In this document: positions 1 through 7,455 of the stretch, piece after piece
Layout of the letters: each line of letters begins with the position of its first letter
Numbering within the stretch: position 1 is the first letter of the stretch
Source of the DNA: JAUIAI01 sp963732405
Lineage (GTDB): Bacteria > Pseudomonadota > Gammaproteobacteria > Burkholderiales > Burkholderiaceae_E
DNA length: 64,000 bases
Assembly (NCBI GenBank): GCA_963732405.1
Contig: CAVSZG010000006.1
Span: 310,001 to 374,000, forward strand
Direction: 5' to 3'
Program-made: the position numbers and the translations under genes
Notes under the pieces: generated by a model
The model's input: only the letters and a program-made list of their open reading frames with translations
Told to the model about the DNA's origin: nothing
Database searches by the model: none

Positions 1-548
1 TCGCGCTCGAGCTGCCGGAAGATCGTGATGTAGCGCGCATAACCGATCTTCTCGGACAGGTAGGTTGCGTAAAAAATGAACTTGGGCCGGAAGTAGGTGT
101 ACTTCTTCACCTTGGTCAATATGCCCAGATCGACCTGGCAGTCAAAATCCTTGAGCACCTTGTTCAGGAAACCGGCATGACGGGATTCATCGCGCGCCAT
201 GTGCGACATCAATTCCTTGATATCCGGGTTGCTGACCGCCTTCTTGATCTCGCTGTAGAGCACGCAGCCGGAGAATTCCGAGGTGCATGAGCTGATCAGG
301 AAGTCCATGAATTCTTCGTGCAGATCGGGCGGCAGCTGGTCCACGGCCGCTGTGAACGAGTCATCACGTTCAAAATGGCGTCGGTTCTTGTCGGTGCGGA
401 ACTCCACCATCAGCCGCTCCCACTCTTCGCGGATCGGTTCGACATCGAGCCGGTTCATCGCATCCATATCGGTGGTATAGAACCGCGGCGTCAGAATGTC
501 GTCCTTGGTGGCCTTGGCGGTCGAATCGTCCAGGGTCTGGTGGGTCAT
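1..548 (-). CDS. acsF: Aerobic Mg-protoporphyrin IX monomethyl ester cyclase (partial)
   Basis: AcsF is the O2-dependent di-iron enzyme that closes the isocyclic ring E of bacteriochlorophyll. The visible 182 residues are the N-terminal half; the gene runs off the left edge (family usually about 350 residues). A ferritin-like iron-binding pattern is visible: a Glu in EFSGCVLYSEI followed by the ExxH motif of MARDESRHAGF. The ATG at 548 is preceded by GGAGAC, which is the end of the 5' exon of a group II intron inserted in the opposite orientation 10 nt upstream. It would otherwise be the last gene of the bchF-to-puhC operon, about 25 nt after puhC. The presence of AcsF points to aerobic chlorophyll synthesis; no anaerobic bchE is seen in the window. 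Confidence 0.95.
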   Translation of the reverse strand, partial: MTHQTLDDSTAKATKDDILTPRFYTTDMDAMNRLDVEPIREEWERLMVEFRTDKNRRHFERDDSFTAAVDQLPPDLHEEFMDFLISSCTSEFSGCVLYSEIKKAVSNPDIKELMSHMARDESRHAGFLNKVLKDFDCQVDLGILTKVKKYTYFRPKFIFYATYLSEKIGYARYITIFRQLER

Positions 549-952
549 GGTCGTCTCCGTGCGCCGGTCAAAACCGGCAAGGTGTTGTGAATGGAAGTTT
601 CATACGTTGAAGGTTTAGCCAGCCACGACGGCCCCGAGTCATGCGAGTGCATCCGTGAGGGTGTAGGCGAAGCGTTGACAGGGGTACGTGTGGGCCGGGT
701 ATTGAGCCGCGAAATATATGCCCCATGCCGCAAGGCGTGGGTGGTCCGGGGTGCCGAGGCCGTGGAGACATGCCGAAGGCCACACTGGCGCTGCCGCATA
801 GGCGAGGCAGCGCTGGACCCCGCGCGGTCAGAGACCCCGTGCACGCACGGATGCACCTTGTTCGGGAACCGGGAGATCCCGTCACCTTCTGCGCTCCGCC
901 GGGAGGCGGGCAAGTGCGCAGAGCGCATCGTGAAGCCTGTGGGCGCACGACG

Positions 953-2461
953 ATGAGCAATCGGGGCGGGAAGTCGGACTGCTGCGTAGTACCGCAGAAA
1001 CTGCCGAACAAAGCGGCGGGGGAAGTTCCCGCGGCGGCGGAGGCGGTGGAGGGAAGGCGGCAGGCCAAGGGCAATGCGGTTGCAGCGCGCATGTCCCGCA
1101 GATCGATGCGGGTCTATGACATGGGAACGGCGCTCAACGGCATACGTCAGACGGCAAAAGGCAGACGCGATGCGAAGTTCACCTCGCTGATGCACCACAT
1201 CTACCAAACCGACCGACTGCGCGCGGCATATCACGCGCTCAGGCGCGATGCGGCGCCCGGCGTGGACGGCCAGACGTGGCAGTCGTACGGGCTCGATCTG
1301 GAAGCAAGGCTTGTGGATCTGTCCGATCGGCTCGCCCGAGGGGGCTACCGGCCCCAGCCTGTGCGGCGTGTGTACATCGACAAGCCCGACGGGAGCCAAC
1401 GCCCGCTGGGCGTGCCGGCGCTGGAGGACAAACTGGTCCAACGCGCCACGGTCGATGTGCTCAACGCGATCTACGAGCAGGACTTCATCGGGTTCAGCTA
1501 CGGCTTTCGGCCCGGCAAAAGCGCACACGATGCGCTCGATGCCGTGGTGGTGGGGATGGGCAGCAGATATGTGAACTGGATTCTCGATGCGGACATCAGC
1601 AAGTTCTTCGACACGATCGATCACGACTGGCTGATACGGTTCATCGAGCACCGGGTTGCCGATGCGCGCGTGGTGCGGCTGATCAAGAAGTGGCTGCACG
1701 CGGGCGTGCTGCAAGAGGGACGGCTCGAGCACAGTGAGTTGGGAACGGTGCAAGGCGGCAGCATCAGTCCGCTGCTGGCCAACATCTACCTGCACTACGT
1801 GTTCGATCAGTGGGTGAAACAGTGGCGGGCTCGCCATGCCCGAGGTGACGTGATCGTCGTGCGTTACGCCGATGATTGGGTTGCCGGCTTCCGGTTCCGT
1901 GACGACGCCGAGCGCTTTGCGCGCGACGTGAAGGCACGGCTGCAGGAGTTCGGGCTGAAGCTGCACCCCGAGAAGACGCGACTGATCGAGTTCGGGCCAT
2001 TTGCCCGAGGCAACATCGCGCGTCGAGGAAAGGGCAAGCCGCAAACGTTCGACTTCCTTGGCTTCACGCATTGCTGCGGCAAGACGCGACAGGGGAAGTT
2101 CATCGTGCTGCGGCTCACCAGTGCGAAACGACTGCGGGGCAAGCTCGCAGCGCTCAAGGTCGAACTCAGACGACGCATGCACGTGCCCATCGGCGAGCAG
2201 GGCCGTTACCTGCGCGCCGTGGTCATCGGGCACACGCGCTACTACGGCGTGCCGATGAACGGGGCCCGCCTGAGAACATTCCGTCATCAGGTCGCCCGGC
2301 TTTGGCACCGCACGATGTGCCGCCGCAGCCAAACGGGCTTCGTGACGTGGCGTCGAATGTACCGGCTGATCCATCACTGGCTACCTTCTCCTCGCATCTG
2401 TCACCCTTACCCCAACCAGCGTCTGAGCGTCACGACCCGAGGCAGGAGCCGTGTGCGGTAA
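953..2461 (+). CDS. ltrA: Group II intron-encoded reverse transcriptase/maturase
   Basis: A multifunctional intron protein that helps the intron RNA fold and splice and primes reverse transcription during retrohoming. From the ATG at 953 it has about 502 residues. The reverse-transcriptase fingers and palm include PGVDG, PLGVPALEDKLVQ, a FGFRPGKS-like GFSYGFRPGKS, the catalytic VVRYADD motif, and a QGGSISPLLANIYLHY block. A maturase (domain X) region follows with SAKRLRGKL and a TRYYGV element. No HNH endonuclease domain is visible at the C-terminus. The frame is open further upstream (to 725), but that part lies in intron domain I RNA, so the 953 start is preferred. The stop codon falls inside ribozyme domain V. 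Confidence 0.9.
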   Translation: MSNRGGKSDCCVVPQKLPNKAAGEVPAAAEAVEGRRQAKGNAVAARMSRRSMRVYDMGTALNGIRQTAKGRRDAKFTSLMHHIYQTDRLRAAYHALRRDAAPGVDGQTWQSYGLDLEARLVDLSDRLARGGYRPQPVRRVYIDKPDGSQRPLGVPALEDKLVQRATVDVLNAIYEQDFIGFSYGFRPGKSAHDALDAVVVGMGSRYVNWILDADISKFFDTIDHDWLIRFIEHRVADARVVRLIKKWLHAGVLQEGRLEHSELGTVQGGSISPLLANIYLHYVFDQWVKQWRARHARGDVIVVRYADDWVAGFRFRDDAERFARDVKARLQEFGLKLHPEKTRLIEFGPFARGNIARRGKGKPQTFDFLGFTHCCGKTRQGKFIVLRLTSAKRLRGKLAALKVELRRRMHVPIGEQGRYLRAVVIGHTRYYGVPMNGARLRTFRHQVARLWHRTMCRRSQTGFVTWRRMYRLIHHWLPSPRICHPYPNQRLSVTTRGRSRVR

Positions 2462-2478
2462 TCCCGCTCGCACGGATC
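2446..2478 (+). ncRNA. Group II intron domain V
   Basis: This 33-nt hairpin is the catalytic core of the intron. It begins GAGCCGTGTGCGG, containing the catalytic AGC triad near its base, and returns with CCGC...CACGGATC. It is followed directly by the domain VI hairpin. The maturase reading frame terminates within the loop (TAA at 2459-2461), so the 5' strand is also coding. Confidence 0.8.
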
Positions 2479-2533
2479 TGTGGAGGGGGTGTCGAGTGAT
2501 CGGCATTCCTACTCCGACAGAGCGATGAGGGGT

Positions 2534-3022
2534 TCAGTTCGCTGCCGTGTTGATCAGCGATGGATTGGAGGCCTGCAGCAGTCGCGCCACCTGACGCGCA
2601 TTCTCAAAGCCGTAGGCTTCGAGCTGCAGGTAAATGCCGGTGGCCGGATCGATCAGGGCAAGACCGCGTGACGCCTCGCCGACCAGCCGGAACGGGGCGT
2701 CATCGGGTTTGCCAAGACGCCGTCTTTCGTAGCGCAGGCTGCGGATCGCGCCAGGCAGAAAACCCTCATCAGCCGATGGCAGAACCTCGATGGTCTGACC
2801 GGTGTTTGCGTCAATCACGGCCAAGGTGTTGTCGGCGCGCTTGTCGAACGTCAGCATCCGGCTGAGGGTGGGGATGGACGGTTCGCCCGTCCGGCCGATT
2901 CCGGTGTGATACGAGAGTCCGCTGGCGATCAGGGTGAAGGCGATCAGACCGAACAGGACGACCAGAATGTGGCGGGGTATGTCCCGCCGGGTCGTCCAGG
3001 CGGGTTGGGCAGGCGCGTTCAT
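2534..3022 (-). CDS. puhC: Photosynthetic complex assembly protein PuhC
   Basis: PuhC helps assemble or reorganise the RC-LH1 core complex in the membrane. The 162-residue product has a short cytoplasmic N-terminus, one transmembrane helix (about residues 18-37) and a periplasmic domain with the family-like stretch GFLPGAIRSLRYERRRLG and a C-terminal LEAYGFENARQVARLL. The start ATG at 3022 overlaps the puhB stop by 4 nt (ATGA), indicating translational coupling in the puhABC operon. It is followed by a 15-nt remnant of the original spacer and then the 3' end of the antisense group II intron that separates it from acsF. Confidence 0.9.
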   Translation of the reverse strand: MNAPAQPAWTTRRDIPRHILVVLFGLIAFTLIASGLSYHTGIGRTGEPSIPTLSRMLTFDKRADNTLAVIDANTGQTIEVLPSADEGFLPGAIRSLRYERRRLGKPDDAPFRLVGEASRGLALIDPATGIYLQLEAYGFENARQVARLLQASNPSLINTAAN

Positions 3023-3603
3023 CGGGTATGCAGCGCGTTGCGCAGAATGTCGGCGACCAATCCGGCATCGGGCAGACTGCGCAACGTGGGTTGCGGATTA
3101 CGCACATGCCAGGGGCGCGCATGTGGCCACAACACGGCATAGGCGATGCGATGCTCATCGGCGACGCGCAGCGCAATGTCGCCGCTGCCATCGCGCTGGA
3201 TGCCCGACGAAGCCGATTCGATGGCCTTGAACGGAATGTTCAGACTCATGGGCAGCGCCATACCGATGGTCATGACCACGCGACGATTGGTGATCGTGTA
3301 GATCGTGGTCCGGTGCACGAGCCAGCCCAGCAGCAGCAGGATCGCGATGGCACCCGCCCCCAGGGTCAGCGTCCAGGTGATCGAAGCGATCATTTCACCG
3401 ACGCCGGCACCGTCCGCCCGGCCGGCAATCAATTGCCAGGCAGCCAGCAGCGCGAAATAAACGCCTACCAGGCGGTAGTGGAAAACCCGCCGGGCGGCCG
3501 GGAGAAAAGCCGGCGCGCCCTGCCACAACACATGTTCGTCGGGGGGCAGGCGACCGGGTACGCCGGCCACCGATTCGATTTCGTGTTCGAGCACCCGGTT
3601 CAC
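3019..3603 (-). CDS. puhB: Photosynthetic complex assembly protein PuhB
   Basis: PuhB is a membrane-bound assembly factor for the reaction centre-LH1 complex. The 194-residue protein shows an N-terminal segment with LPPDEHVLWQGAP (a bacterial PH-like entry motif), two or three hydrophobic helices (about residues 45-60 and 75-95), then a YTITNRRVVMTIGMALP stretch typical of the PH-like fold. It starts with GTG at 3603, overlapping the puhA stop as GTGA, and its own stop overlaps puhC as ATGA. The identity comes from these motifs plus the invariant puhA-puhB-puhC order. Confidence 0.9.
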   Translation of the reverse strand: MNRVLEHEIESVAGVPGRLPPDEHVLWQGAPAFLPAARRVFHYRLVGVYFALLAAWQLIAGRADGAGVGEMIASITWTLTLGAGAIAILLLLGWLVHRTTIYTITNRRVVMTIGMALPMSLNIPFKAIESASSGIQRDGSGDIALRVADEHRIAYAVLWPHARPWHVRNPQPTLRSLPDAGLVADILRNALHTR

Positions 3604-4373
3604 AGCGCTGACTCCGTCCGGCCGGGATAGGCATAGAGGTGGCCGCTGGCGAAATACGCGCTCAACTGGTCTTCCTCACGGAAGGTGATGCTGTCCGCCT
3701 GTTTGGGCTTGGGCGCATGGGCGAACTGCTTGGCGGCGATCGAGTTGAGTTTCACGGTGCGTTTGCGCCCGTCGATACGCACCAGCGGCATGGGCACCAG
3801 AACGCGCGCACCACCCTCAGCGGCCTCGCACTCCAGGTAACGAAACACCATTTCCGAGCGATCGATCCAGAGGTCGGTCACCTTGCCGGCGGTTTTGCCC
3901 TGTGCGTCGACAACTGTCATGCCGCGCGGATCCGGATCTTGATCCTCCACCCCGCAGTCGGCGACCGTGCGCATCGGGACGATCTTGATCGAACCATCGA
4001 TTGTCAGGTCGGGTGTGTCGGCACGCATGGCATAGGAGGCCGGCCCTACGGCATCGCGCATCGGGTCGCCGGTGGGAATGAGCGGGGCGCCGGGCCATGC
4101 GGCTGCGGGTACTGCAGCCAATGGGGGGTAGTCGGGCTCGGCTCTGGGGACTGTCACGGTGCCACCATGCATCAGACGGAAGGTCTTGGGCGTGGCCGGC
4201 GGCTTAGGAAAGCCCACCACCGACACGCCACCGCGTCGATCGGAGTCCAGCGGATAGCCTTCGCGCTTGTTCTCGCGCAACAGATACAGAATCAACAAGG
4301 CAAAGAACAGCCAGAACGCATACAGCACGAGTTGGGCGACATCAATGTATTGGGTAATCGCGCCTGTTTGCAT
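3600..4373 (-). CDS. puhA: Photosynthetic reaction centre H subunit
   Basis: The H subunit caps the L/M core on the cytoplasmic side and shapes proton delivery to QB. The 257-residue product has the typical N-terminal sequence with one transmembrane helix (about residues 12-30, VLYAFWLFFALLILYLLREN), followed by REGYPLDSDRRG and a cytoplasmic beta-rich domain. Features include MTVVDAQGKTAGKVTDLWIDR and LVPMPLVRIDGRKRTVKLNSI. Length matches the family. The ATG at 4373 has a strong AGGAGA ribosome-binding site. It lies 21 nt downstream of lhaA in the same operon, the usual lhaA-puhA arrangement. Confidence 0.97.
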   Translation of the reverse strand: MQTGAITQYIDVAQLVLYAFWLFFALLILYLLRENKREGYPLDSDRRGGVSVVGFPKPPATPKTFRLMHGGTVTVPRAEPDYPPLAAVPAAAWPGAPLIPTGDPMRDAVGPASYAMRADTPDLTIDGSIKIVPMRTVADCGVEDQDPDPRGMTVVDAQGKTAGKVTDLWIDRSEMVFRYLECEAAEGGARVLVPMPLVRIDGRKRTVKLNSIAAKQFAHAPKPKQADSITFREEDQLSAYFASGHLYAYPGRTESAL

Positions 4374-4394
4374 GGAGATCTCCTCTAGGGGCGG

Positions 4395-5858
4395 TCAGTT
4401 TGGAAAATCAGCCAGACCGAGCGGTCGGGATGGGATAGGCGCATGTGCGCTGTTGGACGAAGCAGAACCTGGAAAAACACGCTGATAGCTCACGAGTGGT
4501 GCCATGGCGATCAGTGCGCCAAACAACAGAGCGATCTCCAGGTGGTACACCACGCTGTAGGCAGCTTGTTCTGACATCAGTGCGGGACCCAGCACACCGG
4601 TGGCGCCGATGGTGGCGACGGCGTCACGCAGGCCACCGCCCAGCGCGATCGCCACGCCCGTGGCGCTCGCCTGCACGGCGCCCCAGGCGCCCAGCGCCAT
4701 GCCGCTGCCGCTGGCGTCGGCATAGCGCATGGCTTCGGTCAGCAGGCCCACCGAGAACAGGCCGGTACCGCAGCCGATCAACAAGGTTCCCGCTTCGAAC
4801 AGCGCGGTCATGTCGAAGGCACCGCCGCAGACGACCAGGGCGAAGGCAAAGATGCCGATCAGGGCACCCAGCGCGGCCACCCGCGCCGGTTCGACCTGGC
4901 GATTCAACAGTCGCGCGGCAAAGCCCAGCGCAATCAGGGTGCCGCCGGCCATCAGAGCGGTCAGTCCCGTGGTCTCGCCGACGCTCATGTTCAACACCTG
5001 GCCACCGAAGGGCTCGAGCAAGATGTCCTGCATGCTGAACGCAGCGCTGCCCAGGGCCACGGCGATGAGCATGCGCCTGGCATTGGGCTGGCCGACGAAT
5101 TGCCGCCACACCTCGCCGAAGCGCGGTGTGGCGACATCATGCCGGGTGCGCTGGGGATCGAGCGCTTCCTGCTTCCAGAGCGCGATCAGGTTCAATGCGA
5201 TGGCCACCATGGCTGCACCCTGGACCACCTGGACCAGCCGCATCGGCGAAAAATCGGCCAGTAACCAACCGAGCAACAGCGAGGAGCCGACCATGCCGGC
5301 CAGCAGCATCACGTAGAGCAGGGCGACCACGCGCGGGCGCGACTCGCGCGGTGCGATGTCGGTGGCCAGTGCCAGGCCTGCGGTCTGTGTGGTGTGAGTG
5401 CCTGCGCCAACCATGATGAAGGCGAAGGCGGCGCCCACCTGACCGATCCAGGCTGGTCCATGTCCCTGGCCGGTGAGCACGAGCAGGGCGAATGGCATGA
5501 TCGCCAGGCCGCCGAACTGCAGGATGGAACCGACCCAGATGAAGGGCACGCGTCGCCAGCCCAGGTAGGACTTGTAATGATCGGAGCGGTGGCCGATCAG
5601 GGCGCGCATCGGCGCGAACAGGATTGGCAACGAAATCATCAGTGCAACCAGACTCGCCGGCACGCCCAACTCAACGATCATCACGCGATTGAGGGTGCCA
5701 TTGGTCAGCACCAGCACCATGCCGACCGAGATCTGGAACATCGACAGCCGCAGGAGCCGCGACAGGGGAAGTTCGGTGCTTGCCGCATCGGCAAACGGCA
5801 GCCAGCGCGTACCCACGCGCGACCAGACTGCCGCTGGCGAGAAGCGGCTGCGCTTCAT
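4395..5858 (-). CDS. lhaA: LH1 assembly factor LhaA (PucC family transporter)
   Basis: LhaA is a major-facilitator-type membrane protein needed for LH1 assembly, probably handling bacteriochlorophyll insertion. The 487-residue product has about 12 hydrophobic helices and family signatures: NGTLNRVMIVELGVPASLVALMIS, the loop LIGHRSDHYKSYLGWRRVPFIW, and QDILLEPFGGQVL in the second half. The ATG at 5858 overlaps the bchM stop (ATGA); the frame stays open further upstream, but only as an antiparallel shadow of bchM. A second family member lies at 18432-19865. Confidence 0.95.
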   Translation of the reverse strand: MKRSRFSPAAVWSRVGTRWLPFADAASTELPLSRLLRLSMFQISVGMVLVLTNGTLNRVMIVELGVPASLVALMISLPILFAPMRALIGHRSDHYKSYLGWRRVPFIWVGSILQFGGLAIMPFALLVLTGQGHGPAWIGQVGAAFAFIMVGAGTHTTQTAGLALATDIAPRESRPRVVALLYVMLLAGMVGSSLLLGWLLADFSPMRLVQVVQGAAMVAIALNLIALWKQEALDPQRTRHDVATPRFGEVWRQFVGQPNARRMLIAVALGSAAFSMQDILLEPFGGQVLNMSVGETTGLTALMAGGTLIALGFAARLLNRQVEPARVAALGALIGIFAFALVVCGGAFDMTALFEAGTLLIGCGTGLFSVGLLTEAMRYADASGSGMALGAWGAVQASATGVAIALGGGLRDAVATIGATGVLGPALMSEQAAYSVVYHLEIALLFGALIAMAPLVSYQRVFPGSASSNSAHAPIPSRPLGLADFPN

Positions 5859-6541
5859 GGCGTGAATTCCAGTGCCTGGGAGATGTAGAAGCCGCGACTC
5901 ACCCGATGCCGGCGCCGGACCTGCCAGCCGCCGTCGGCGCCCAGCCGTGTTGTCAGGGTGTCGATGGTCATGGGTACGATGGCGGGCGAACGGTCGGCAT
6001 TGGGAAACCACTGGCCAACCGCATGCATCAGTCTGAGCATCGGCGTGCGTGGGGCCACCGTGAACAACAGGGACTGCGTGGCCTGATCGCGCAGCGCGAG
6101 GATGACCCGCTGCATCTGCTCGGGCTCGTAGTGGATGACCGAGTCCATGGCGATGACGTGATCGAATCGCTCGCCGGTCTGAGCCATATCGGCACAGCGC
6201 AGATCGAGCGCATCGGCCACGCCGGCCGATTGCGCGCGCGCGCGTGCGATTTCCAGCAGACGGGCGGATATCTCGATCCCGGTGACATGGGCGCCGCGCC
6301 GCGCCGCCTCGATCGCCAGGGTACCGGTGCCACAGCCCGCATCCAGAATTCGCCGACCGGTGAGGTCGGATGGCAGCCATCCGAGCAGCGTTTGCTGCAT
6401 CTGCTCACGACCGGCGCGGACCGTCGCACGGATGCGACCGACTGGTGCATCCGAGGTGAGCAACTCCCAGCTACGGGCAGCGGTCCGATCGAAATAATGC
6501 TCGATGCGGGCGCGCTGGTTGGTGTAATCGGCAAGCGCCAT
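5855..6541 (-). CDS. bchM: Mg-protoporphyrin IX methyltransferase
   Basis: BchM transfers a methyl group from S-adenosylmethionine to the 13-propionate of Mg-protoporphyrin IX, the step before the AcsF cyclase. The 228-residue protein has the class I SAM-binding glycine motif ILDAGCGTGTLAIEAARRGA (motif I) followed by VTGIEIS and a DHVIAMDSVIHYE block. The C-terminal SRGFYIS ending is family-typical. Its first base is shared with the bchL stop (TGATG), and its stop overlaps lhaA, so it is tightly coupled in the superoperon. Confidence 0.95.
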   Translation of the reverse strand: MALADYTNQRARIEHYFDRTAARSWELLTSDAPVGRIRATVRAGREQMQQTLLGWLPSDLTGRRILDAGCGTGTLAIEAARRGAHVTGIEISARLLEIARARAQSAGVADALDLRCADMAQTGERFDHVIAMDSVIHYEPEQMQRVILALRDQATQSLLFTVAPRTPMLRLMHAVGQWFPNADRSPAIVPMTIDTLTTRLGADGGWQVRRRHRVSRGFYISQALEFTP

Positions 6542-7455
6542 CAGTCGAATCCCAGCAGATCGAAAATATCGCGGTCCTTGAGCGACTCGGGTGCACTGCC
6601 CGGCGTGCCCGCCCAGAGCGTGGCGGCCAGTCGCAGGTATTCCTGCTGGGTGGCCAGCACGTCGGGGCTGTCCTCCATTTCGAACAAGGTGGACTTGCGC
6701 AGGCGACTGCGGCGCACCGCATCAATGTCCCGAAAATGGGCGACCAGTTGCAGGCCGACCCGACTATTGAACTTGTCGATCTGGTCGGTGTCGGCGCTGC
6801 GGTTGGCCACCACGCCGCCAACCCTGACGTTGTAGTTCTTGGCCTTGGCCTGGATGGCTGCCACGATCCGGTTCATCGCGAAGATCGAGTCGAAATCATT
6901 CGCGGTGACGATTACCGCGCGGTCGGCATGTTGCAGCGGCGCGGCGAACCCGCCGCACACGACATCGCCGAGCACGTCGAAGATCACCACATCCGTGTCG
7001 TCCAGCAGGTGATGCTCCTTGAGCAGCTTGACGGTCTGACCCACCACGTAGCCGCCGCAGCCGGTGCCGGCCGGTGGCCCGCCCGCCTCGACGCACATCA
7101 CACCGCCATAACCTTCGTAGACAAAATCCTCGGCGCGCAATTCTTCACTGTGAAAGTCGACCGACTCGAGCACGTCGATGACGGTGGGGACCAGCCTCTT
7201 GGTGAGCGTGAAGGTTGAGTCGTGCTTGGGATCACAACCAATCTGCAGCACCCGCTTGCCCAGCTTGGTGAATGCCGCCGAGACATTGGAGGAGGTCGTG
7301 CTCTTGCCGATGCCACCCTTGCCATAAAACGCAAAGACCTTGGCCTTGCCGATGTCGATGGAGCTATCCATCTTCACCTGCACGCTGCCCGCGCCATCGG
7401 GTGGTCCCGCGCGGGGTCGACGGATCTCGCTAATGGGAACGCTACTGATATTCAT
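6541..7455 (-). CDS. bchL: Dark-operative protochlorophyllide reductase iron protein
   Basis: BchL is the NifH-like ATPase that passes electrons to BchN/BchB in light-independent protochlorophyllide reduction. The 304-residue protein has the P-loop AFYGKGGIGKSTT, the Fe4S4 cysteines in CVEAGGPPAGTGCGG and in VLGDVVCGGF, and the CDPKHDST switch region. Length fits the family, with about 30 extra residues before the P-loop domain as is common in BchL. Start ATG 7455 overlaps the bchH stop (ATGA). Confidence 0.97.
   Translation of the reverse strand: MNISSVPISEIRRPRAGPPDGAGSVQVKMDSSIDIGKAKVFAFYGKGGIGKSTTSSNVSAAFTKLGKRVLQIGCDPKHDSTFTLTKRLVPTVIDVLESVDFHSEELRAEDFVYEGYGGVMCVEAGGPPAGTGCGGYVVGQTVKLLKEHHLLDDTDVVIFDVLGDVVCGGFAAPLQHADRAVIVTANDFDSIFAMNRIVAAIQAKAKNYNVRVGGVVANRSADTDQIDKFNSRVGLQLVAHFRDIDAVRRSRLRKSTLFEMEDSPDVLATQQEYLRLAATLWAGTPGSAPESLKDRDIFDLLGFD

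Larger units (their letters stand above)
559..2518 (+). mobile_element. Group II intron with reverse transcriptase, antisense to acsF operon
   Basis: This is a ribozyme retroelement. The 5' end starts GTGCG at 559, the canonical GUGYG. Domain V lies at 2446-2478. Domain VI (about 2482-2518) pairs GGAG with CTCC and leaves a bulged A at 2511 as branch point, 7 nt before a 3' end at ...CCGAC (2518). The exon-binding logic supports the boundary: IBS1 GTCTCC (553-558) is the exact complement of GGAGAC at 764-769 (EBS1), and CATGG (546-550) complements CCATG at 723-727 (possible EBS2). The element sits in the 25-nt spacer between puhC and acsF in antisense orientation, so it cannot splice from the operon transcript. 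The right end is certain only to within a few bases. Confidence 0.9.

Noticed and set aside
545..2377. 610-codon minus-strand frame opposite the reverse transcriptase
   Set aside because: It is the antisense shadow of a clear RT/maturase gene, rich in His/Arg/Pro with no recognisable domain.
5859..6380. N-terminal extension of lhaA to a 661-residue protein
   Set aside because: The extra part lies in another frame of bchM; the ATG at 5858 overlapping the bchM stop gives the normal LhaA length and N-terminus.
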